Below, in pieces: positions 56,327 through 64,000 of a stretch of DNA of 64,000 nt. A model generated the notes under the pieces. The model searched no databases. It saw nothing but the letters and a program-made list of their open reading frames with translations, and was not told the DNA's origin. Source of the DNA: Perilla frutescens (lineage: Eukaryota > Streptophyta > Magnoliopsida > Lamiales > Lamiaceae); NCBI GenBank assembly GCA_026008535.1, contig BRKX01000007.1, forward strand, positions 53,867,001 through 53,931,000, written 5' to 3'. A program made the translations under genes and the position numbers. Position 1 is the first letter of the stretch, and every line of letters starts with the position of its first letter.

Positions 56327-59300
56327 TGTAACAGCCCGGTCCTTTAGACGGTCATTTTGATGGGGACGGGGTGTCAGGTGTAAAAGTTGAAGAAAATGGG
56401 TAGATTAATCGGAAATCCAAGGGGGTGTTTTTAGAATTTAACTAAGTTAGCGACTCAAGAACTTAGGGAACTTAACTTTATGACTTGGAAGAACTATCGT
56501 TTTCAATGAATCAGTGAGGTCAAAGGGTTCAAACAAGTCGAATGGGTCAAAGGATTTAATCGAGTCAAAAGAACGCCATATCACATGCCTACCGAAAATG
56601 AAACAGAATCCAAAGACAAACATATTGGAGTTTGACTCTTCAAATAAAGAAGACTTCCTCAAACGCCACAATGGCTAAGACTCATAAAAAGGTTGGAGTC
56701 AAATAAATCATACTGTCCCATTCATAGGACCAAACAAGAAAGTAACTCAAACTTAATTTGAACGAACAAAATCATGCTTGAGGAAAGAGACTCATTGTAG
56801 GCAAACAACAACAACAAGCATGCAAGTCTTATTTACAAGTCAACTGAAAATGAATAGATACCAGAATGATCATTAATTGACTCTTCAATTAACTCAGAAT
56901 TAATGAAGGAATAACTGGGATGTTAAAGGAACATGTTTCAAAGAGTTTATTGATAACACGAATCATAGCAATTAAGACATGCTATTCTCAAGAATTAAGT
57001 CACACATATCAAGACTAAATACTAACATCAGAGTACTTAGTAGAGACTTACTGGAAGAAAAACATGTAACCATATATAGCAACAAACTTGAAACCTCATA
57101 GAACTCAGACAAGCCCACCAGCAGCACATCACCGGCCTCAACATCTCAATCTGAAAATATTTGAAAAAGAGGGTGTGAGAACTAATGTACTCAGTTGGAT
57201 TTTATGAGAAAACTCTTGATAAACTTTAGAAATATCCAATTATAATCCGATGGCATTTGGAGAGCAAAACGCAAAAGCCCTCTCCATATCCGCAAAACCT
57301 TTTTCTTCCTTTCTGGCACCTTTCCTGGCTCAAACCTGTTGTCTACTGCACCCTTATGCCTTAGGATAAGAGAGGGGATACCTCAAATATCCTCTGAGTA
57401 TGCGAGGGGATTACCCAGCAGTGACTCTCTTTACTTTCAAATGTTCAACTCGGTGACTGGAAGGTCACGGCATGATAATGCAAATAAACTATTCTTTGAG
57501 CTTGATAACCTGCTTACAAGAGAAGCTATAACCTTTCTTAACTTCCTTCCTTACTTAACCTTCCTTACCTACTTGACTTAGCTAGTAATACCAAGCTTAG
57601 ATCAATCGTCTAAGGATAACTCATTTAATTGAGCATGATCTCAGCCTATAAGGGATTTATAACTCACCCTAAAAGGCAATCCTTAATCCTTAACTATACA
57701 AGCTTTTAAGAAAGCATAAACATTCAAATACAAGGAAATGAACGCGGATAAACATTAATTGCAATAAAGCAATTATAAACACCTCATGCTAGCATAAATT
57801 GTATATAAAAAATTCTAGCATATCCTTAGCTAATTAAGCTTAGCAAAACCCAAAAACCAAGTACTAGGAAATGAATGGGCATAAACATAGATTGCAACTA
57901 AAAACAATTCTAGATCTTGGACTAGCATCAATTGTATTTAAATAATTCTAGCATATCTAAACATACTTGAGAGCTCACTTAACTTATAACAACTTCCTTT
58001 ACTTATCAAACTTAAATAACAATTCAACGTAATCATGCATATAAATTCATTTCCTTTCCTTCATTGTACAAAGACTACACAGGAAGAGCATAAAATATTT
58101 TAATTGGATATTTCCCTTGCCTTAACATGCTTCTAGAGCTTAATAGCTCAAACTTATACTTGGTTTAGAACCACCCGCCTCGATGACGAGCACCTTGATA
58201 ACGAGCACGTGGACGAAGCAATGAGCTGAAAATCCTTCCTCGGGCCTCCTCGGGGTTCACCTCTTCTTTATGAAAGTCGATCAATGACTTAAAATCTTAT
58301 TCAAGCTCCTAATAAGACATCGAAATGATATCTAAACCCTTGACCCTTAACTATAACTTAAAACATGAGAATTTAAACAATTAAGGGATCCGAAATTACC
58401 ACAAAAGAGGATGGAAAATCCAATTCGAATGATCGAGATTCCGAATTATCGCCACTGCTACCTTGTAGATCATCGAAAGAGATTTGATTTGAGTACTCAC
58501 AGGCCTCATGGTTCAAACCGAGGTGAAAGTTATGGCCTCCGCACGAAAACATGCCGAGGCTACCGAACAGCACAAGCGCCGTGGCGGGGGGGTGCGCGCC
58601 GACGCCCCCTTGCACCAGCCCCGCGGCGCTCCTTGCTGTCCCCGTGGCACCCCCCTTGCTGCAGCCCCCGCAACGCCCCCTTGCAGCCCCACGGTGCCCC
58701 CCAGCTGCCCCGCGGCGCCCCCCAGCCCCGCGGCGCTCCATACTCCGCTCTCTCTCTCACTGGGTTGCCCTCACGAAGAGGACTCCCACTCTCTCTCTCT
58801 ACTCTACAGAAATGGGGTGAAGAGAATGAGCGAGAAAAATCAAAGGGAGAGGGGCTCTATTTATAGAAAAATTTTAGCTTCCTCGGGAAGCTTCTGTAGT
58901 GCAACGATACCGCTTCAAAAATATCGTGCTCGGTTAAAAGGCACTTTATTCGATGTCGACGTCCAAATGACCTCAGACACGAAATCCGAAAATACCGTGA
59001 GGTTCATTGGCTCGAGTACTATTGAATCAACTTGACGCGGGATAAAGAACGAGTCATCTTGAATGAAAATGAGAAAAGATTCTCCTTTCAAAAACTAAAG
59101 TTACTATTCCACATAAGGGACAAATAAAATTCCCGAGCATTCAATTGACCTTAGAATGAAAATCCGGGAATGCCAATGGATTCCTTGAGAAATTTCCTAT
59201 AAGATAGGCTTGAAGAAACAAGGCTCGGATCAACACAAGAGATTTCGTGAATTTCTAACGAACGCGCTCCTACAGAAAAACACTATTCAACTTCTTTAAA

Positions 59301-59571
59301 CGCGTTTTAAATCACCAGGAACTCAAACGACTTCAGATTCAAAATCTGAAAACACCGGCATTCTCCTTGGGTAAACGCCTTTCAAACATGACCAAAATTG
59401 ACTGCAACTGAGCTGGAATCAAAATTCTCGAAAAGACGATTTCACGGAAAATAACTCCTAAAAATGCAATTAAGAACCGAAAAATCTTAATTATGCTCAA
59501 AATCCTTCTTAATATTTCCTAATTAAAATTAAGAATTACTTAATCATATTCTGAAAATCTGGGTTTTTACA
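56327..59571 (-). repeat. LTR D (3' LTR of a C-related element)
   Basis: 3245 bp; on the minus strand it begins TGTAAAAACCCAGATTTTC (59571) and ends CGGGCTGTTACA (56327). It is clearly related to the C LTRs across the TATA region, panhandle and GAGT hairpin. TATAAATA at 58865-58858 (minus). A GC-rich, repeat-like block at 58560-58740 creates chance ORFs. It is followed at 59572 by a PPT, so it is a 3' LTR. The partner LTR is not in the window. Confidence 0.85.
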
Positions 59572-59607
59572 TTCTACACCCCTTAAGAAAATTTCATCCC
59601 GAAATTT
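59572..59607 (-). other. polypurine tract and pre-PPT inverted repeat of element D
   Basis: On the minus strand CTTAAGGGGTGTAGAA abuts the LTR. Upstream is AAATTTCGGGATGAAATTT (59607-59589), the C motif with one stem pair weakened. Confidence 0.8.
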
Positions 59608-61560
59608 ACTTCCTCTCAACAGAGATCTGGATACCTCTTCAGAATTCATAGCCTTACTGGAACGACATAGGTTTGAAACCTTTACTATAGGGCTAAGAAT
59701 AGCTCGAGGTCTTCCTTTAAAATAGTCCTCACGCAGGACTAATACTTTTATAATTGTTTTTCTTTTCTTCCTTATGAAATCTTTCTCGAAACAACGCTTC
59801 GCACGAGCTTCTTATGATCTTGCATTCAAGCGGACTCTAGAAACTATTCGATCAACGAAATAAATAAAAGAAAAGAAAATTTCACCAAGCTTGCTCTTCG
59901 TGCACGAGCCGTGCGGTCTCAACTAGTCCATTCTTCTTATGTCTTGCTTGGTTCCTTTTTTACTTCTGACTTTACTTCTCGCAGCTTTGAGAAACTTTAA
60001 CGAACTCAAACTAGATGATAAACTCGAATTAATCAAACACCTACTTTGATGGTTGCTCACATGCTCTATCACGTTCGAAAACTTACTTTATCTTCATCTT
60101 GACTTCTTGAGGTTCGACTGATTTATCTTCTTAGCGTGTACTTTATGATGCGCTTCTTAAATTCTCGACGCAACTTAAATCTAAAAATCTTCGTTGCAGT
60201 CGTCTCTTTTCCTCGAAGCAGTCGTCTGACTTCATGGCTTTTGCTGGTGGTCACCATTGCTTGCAGGCCTAACAATCACACGTCTGGACTTTTAACTGCA
60301 TGCTCGGATCTTACGTGCCATCATTCCTTAGATCACCTCCAAACGCAACGAGCTGAGAAATCTTCTTGAAAACGCACGTCCTAAACTTAGAGAATACTAT
60401 CTGGCACTTACTTGGATTCTACTTCCTATTAGGAAATACTATCTCTTATTCCTCCAACGCTGACTAAAATGAATACTGCTATAGCTCTCCGCTCTATTCC
60501 AAGATCCACACTCGAGTTCTATGAGTGGGAGCAAAATAAATGAATGCCTCTGAGTGAGGACTTTATCTTGATCAGCAATTCTTTAACAAGCTTAAAAACT
60601 AGAAGAGATATAACACTAGGTTATATATGCCAAAAATATTGCCTTTTTAGAGGACTTATAAATTTGAAGGGTTCTTGCATATAACAAAGATATGGAAGAA
60701 ATCAACGGTTAGCAACTGGAAACCGTGCCCAAATATTTTCACAAAGGCTTCAGCATAGCCTATCAAGGAAATGCTATTACTGATTCTTGATGATCAAAGA
60801 TGTATCATCCAAAAGATTGCAAATTATCCCAGCGGATATAATCAAAGAATTTGAAATGGTATAAATGGAGAATTTCAATTGATACAAAGCTATTGAAGGG
60901 CAATTGATTCAATTAACAAGAGAATAAATCGATTCCAAAAGAGAATGAATAAATCGATTCTATTGACATGAGAATGAATAAATAGACTCAACAAAACTTC
61001 CATCAAACTGAAACTCTCAATCTACCGAATACTAGGTCTATCTTCTTAACGATCTTCTTCTCCGGGTCTTCTCTTTCTTGAGTATCATGTATCTTCTTCT
61101 TGGCGATATTGCTATGAAATAGCAGGAGTGAGTGGGACGCAAATGGCTTCACTTGTCTGGGAAAACGATATCTCGGAAATTACTTCCTATTTATCGAAAG
61201 TGATATGACAAAGTGACTTGATCTATGGCACCTTCTGAACTCAAATGATCCGACTTCAACTTCTCCTAAAAACACCGACAAATGTGTTTTTAGACTACTT
61301 GGCTATAGTCATAACGACAATCTCCATCTTCATTAATCGGCTTGAAACAAGTGATAACTTTGGGCACTTAACTGCTTATCTTCTTGCTCCTTGCTCGAAA
61401 CTGAACTTCATAACCATATATCCATTTGACCAACACCACTATTTCCATCATTTGACCAACACCACTATATCCATCATCACATGTGCACTTCATATCTAAG
61501 AGATACATGAGCAGTAAAAATAAGAGTCTAAAACAAATGTGAGAAAAGTGAGTACTGTGA
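59608..61560. other. non-coding stretch, probably internal region of D and leader of E
   Basis: No ORF with protein-like character on either strand. In element C the same position holds integrase and a chromodomain; nothing like that is seen here, so D is either non-autonomous or badly degraded. Small repeats occur at 60915-60985 (GAATGAATAAAT units) and at 61422-61475 (two 26-bp units with TTTGACCAACACCAC). No PBS or LTR end that would fix the start of E could be found. Confidence 0.5.
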
Positions 61561-61599
61561 GGTCCTTGTTTTCTTTTATGTTTGTTCCTTGTGCAGGTA

Positions 61600-62940
61600 C
61601 CATGCAGAGAGAGGGCGCACCCGCATAGCCCAGTACACCATTAGACGATCAGATATCATCTTAACCTCCTCAGTAATAGGATTCTAAATACCACTTCAAG
61701 GTGATGTCAATACACTTCCAGAAGCAGCAACAGGCGATGTCTACCAAAATAGACAGCATGATGCAGTAGTTCACGTAACTTACTACTCGAGTACAACTGC
61801 CCAGGATCATTGCACCACGCAGAAATCCTATAGTGCAAGAAGAAGAGCTCGAAATCAAGGGTAATGTAGAAGAAGAGAGCTCGAAAGCCGATTATGAGCC
61901 TCCGCAGAGGAAACATGGCTGTCCATGTGCATTGCTAGGCGTGCAGTCCGTGCCAATCAACCCCGATATGACGATGCAGACAGTTTGCTCTGCAATATCA
62001 AAATGAGCATCTCGGAGTTTGAAGGTCAACACGATCCCGATATCTACTTAGATTGAGAACATAAGGTAGACAAGATATTCGAGTATTATGACTTTCTGGA
62101 GCCAAAGAAAGTCCAGTTAGCCAGCCTCATTGGAGTTTAGAGGCTATGCAGCCACCTGGTGGGAGTTCCAGCAAGCTAGGCGACGCCGTGATTGCCATCC
62201 TCCCATCGATACTTGGCGTGAGATGAAGGATGTCATGAGAGGATGTTTTATTCCGGTACATTATGAATGTGACTTTGAAAAAAAGTTGAACAAAATCAAG
62301 CAAGGCACACGTTCGATTGAGGAGTACCACAAAGAACTCGAGACAACACTGAATCGAGTTGGAAAGGAAGAATCACTTGATGCCACTGTCATCTGATACA
62401 TTGAAGGTATGAACCTGGATATAGCTTGTGAAGTTGAATTGAAAGATTTTTCTACCATCGAGGAGATGGTGCACTATGCATCAATTGTGGAATGATAGCT
62501 TAAAGATGGCCAACGCAGATCTTCCCATAATGCAGCCCCACATCAACCTTGGAGTCATACCACCCCTCCAACGGCGTCAATTGAAGCCTCTTGACGGCGA
62601 GCACCTCCCGAGCAACCTGTGCATCGCTTTGATCATTCTACACTGCATCCCAGTTGTAGACCCGAGTCTACGCAGCCGGCACCTGCAAGGCTGCCATATA
62701 CACAGCCTAATCAGCCCATGCCATCACCAATAACAGCCCCTAACCGAGCTCGTGACATTCAATGTCACAAATGTCAAGGTTGGGGCCATTTGCAAGCCCA
62801 ATATCCAAACCGGCGCATTCTTTACATCACAGAACAAAATGAGATCCAGTCATCTAGTGAGGATGAATTGGAGCAACCCCTAGGTGATGCCAATGATGAG
62901 AAAAATACCAATGATGTCGAGTAAGAAGAAGTTAAACCAG
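61600..62940 (+). pseudogene. gag of element E, broken
   Basis: A possible ATG lies at about 61602 (MQREGAPA). The frame then shifts repeatedly. Recognisable blocks are RANQPRYDDADSLLCNIK, MSISEFEGQHDPDIYLD, a stop, EHKVDKIFEYYDF, KKVQLASLIGV, then 62130-62396 with TWWEFQQARRRR, PPIDTWREMK and YHKELETTLNRVGKEE. The zinc knuckle near 62765 reads CHKCQGWGHLQAQY, in which the last Cys of the CCHC motif has become Tyr. At least three stops and several frameshifts. Confidence 0.8.
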
Positions 62941-63039
62941 AGTCACCACAAGTTAGCCTTGTTACAATCCGGAGCTTGAGCATCATTCGAGATAGGGAGC
63001 AAGAACACCAATGAGATAACACATTCTACACCAGTGCGA

Positions 63040-63370
63040 CAATCTAGGATTAAACTTGCTCCATGATTATTAACAGTGGTAGTGTGATCAACACCACTAG
63101 TCAATATGCAATCGATAAACTCGCCTTGACTACAAAGAAGCATCCAAAGCCAGACCGACTGCAGTGGCTCACAAATAGAGGTGAAATTTGAGTTGTTTGC
63201 TAGGTAAGTGTTAAATTCTCAATTGGTAAATTTTCTGACATCATTTTGTGCGATGTTATCCCAATTGATGCAACACATCTTCTTTTAGGCAGGCCGTGGT
63301 AGTTTGATCATCGCGTTGTTCACAATGGCCGATTGAACACTTATTCCATCGAAACAAATGGATGAATTAA
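63040..63370 (+). pseudogene. protease of element E, active-site Asp lost
   Basis: Translates to CSMIINSGSVINTTSQYAI, KHPKPDRLQWL, VKFSIGKFSDIILCDVIP and LLLGRPW, with stops between. It matches the protease of the plant Ty3 lineages that include CRM and Reina. The catalytic D-S-G is N-S-G (Asn codon at 63072-63074), a single G-to-A change that would inactivate it. Confidence 0.75.
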
Positions 63371-63700
63371 CATCCCCAACCTGCTGTCCCCTAAAGCCAT
63401 TGCTGAGGATCAGCAACACATACAAGAGAGATTTAAAGAGAAGGAGAAATAGACCACCATTGCCACTTCCGAGCATTCAGCCAAATCACCGTTCACCGCC
63501 CCAAAGCCGCCGAGCACCACCTCCTTCTCTTCAAGGCAGTCCCCTCTTGAATCCTTAGCCCATGATAAAGCATTGGATATAGCTACAAATAAAGCCAAAC
63601 AAAGTAGCTTTTTTATTATGGTTAAAGGAGTATAAAAAACAATTAAAGCAAGTTTATCTCTCATTCTTTTAACATATAAGGGCAGTGCTACTAATGATAC
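63371..63700 (+). other. protease-RT linker of element E
   Basis: A low-conservation, Pro/Ser/Arg-rich linker with several stops. Only the position between protease and RT identifies it. Confidence 0.5.
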
Positions 63701-64000
63701 TTGTTTGCCTAGTGATGTGTAGCCCCTATTGGACAAGTATAGTGATGTGTTTTCTAATGAGATTCCAAGTGGTTTATGATCGATTCGAGGGATCGAGCAT
63801 CAAATTGACTTCCAGCCCGGAGCCGTGCTTCTAAACTGACTAGCTTACCACACCAGCCCCGATGAGATGAAGGAGATTGATCGTCAAGTCAAGGAGCTAT
63901 TGGAGAAGAAATAAATCCATGAGTCTATGAGTCCATGCGTCGTTCCGGTGATTCTAGTATCGAAGAAGAACAAAGAATGGCGAATGTGCATGGACTGTCG
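63701..64000 (+). pseudogene. start of reverse transcriptase of element E (cut by window edge)
   Basis: Reads PLLDKYSDVFSNEIPSGL, a stop, IRGIEHQIDFQPGA, AYHTSPDEMKEIDRQVKELL, then SMSPCVVPVILVSKK and WRMCMDCR at the edge. This is the RT N-terminal region of a CRM/Reina-like chromovirus. The catalytic xxDD motif lies beyond the window. Stops at about 63778, 63838 and 63912. Confidence 0.82.

Noticed and set aside
58411..59035. ORFs of 120-175 codons rich in Pro, Ala and Arg in LTR D.
   Set aside because: They are by-products of the GC-rich block, open in several frames and on both strands at once.

Overview
This is plant nuclear DNA, and essentially all of it is retrotransposon. It holds nested LTR retrotransposons, solo LTRs and broken remnants. 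I see no host gene, tRNA gene, intact rRNA gene or CRISPR array. The evidence for a plant is: Athila-like Ty3/Gypsy elements with a tRNA-Asp-type primer site (TGGCGCCGTTGCC), Tekay-like chromoviruses with 2.3-3.4 kb LTRs and an initiator-Met primer site (TGGTATCAGAGC), and a Cassandra TRIM whose LTRs carry 5S rRNA sequence. I cannot name the species. The layering suggests a large, repeat-rich, heterochromatic region.

Layout. (1) 1-22936, minus: Athila-like element A. Its 3' LTR lies off the left edge. From right to left it has 5' LTR, PBS, gag, protease, RT, RNase H, integrase and an 'envelope-position' ORF. Its RNase H is interrupted by element T (5754-15214), a coding-free element in an LTR-internal-LTR-internal-LTR arrangement with a perfect ATAGT target duplication. 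Its 5' LTR is interrupted by solo LTR S (19144-21534). (2) 22937-38871, plus: the 3' end of element G, with a coding-free internal stretch and a 3.4 kb LTR. The LTR is split by element C (25828-37372, minus; target duplication CTACA), a complete Tekay-like chromovirus with an additional ORF upstream of gag. (3) 38930-54519, minus: solo LTR F, split by element B (40334-53342, plus; target duplication ATATA), a structurally complete Athila-like element. (4) 54520-56326: an unidentified coding scrap, a Cassandra element, a minus-strand gag scrap, and a plus-strand pol tail with the start of an LTR (H). (5) 56327-59571: LTR D, related to C, followed by about 2 kb of non-coding DNA. (6) About 61600-64000, plus: gag, protease and the start of RT of a decayed Ty3 element E, cut by the right edge.

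How the parts relate. Elements A and B share an architecture in which the ORF after pol appears to be its own transcription unit. It has a GC-rich module resembling the element's own LTR, a pyrimidine-rich leader, and a 0.8-1.2 kb intron just before the ATG. Element C's gag-pol reads as one continuous frame broken only by stop codons, the pattern expected from cytosine deamination in silenced DNA. T and G show no coding capacity in what is visible here and would depend on proteins from relatives such as C.

The most unusual signal is structural. Six different LTRs (T, S, C, D, F, G) carry a small hairpin of the form GAGT-loop-ACTC, followed by a pyrimidine tract and usually TTTCAG. Nearby there are often arrays of tiny hairpins whose stems vary in a compensatory way and whose loops are UUCG-, UACG- or GNRA-like. 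This looks like selection on RNA structure inside LTRs. It is a visual inference and needs computation.
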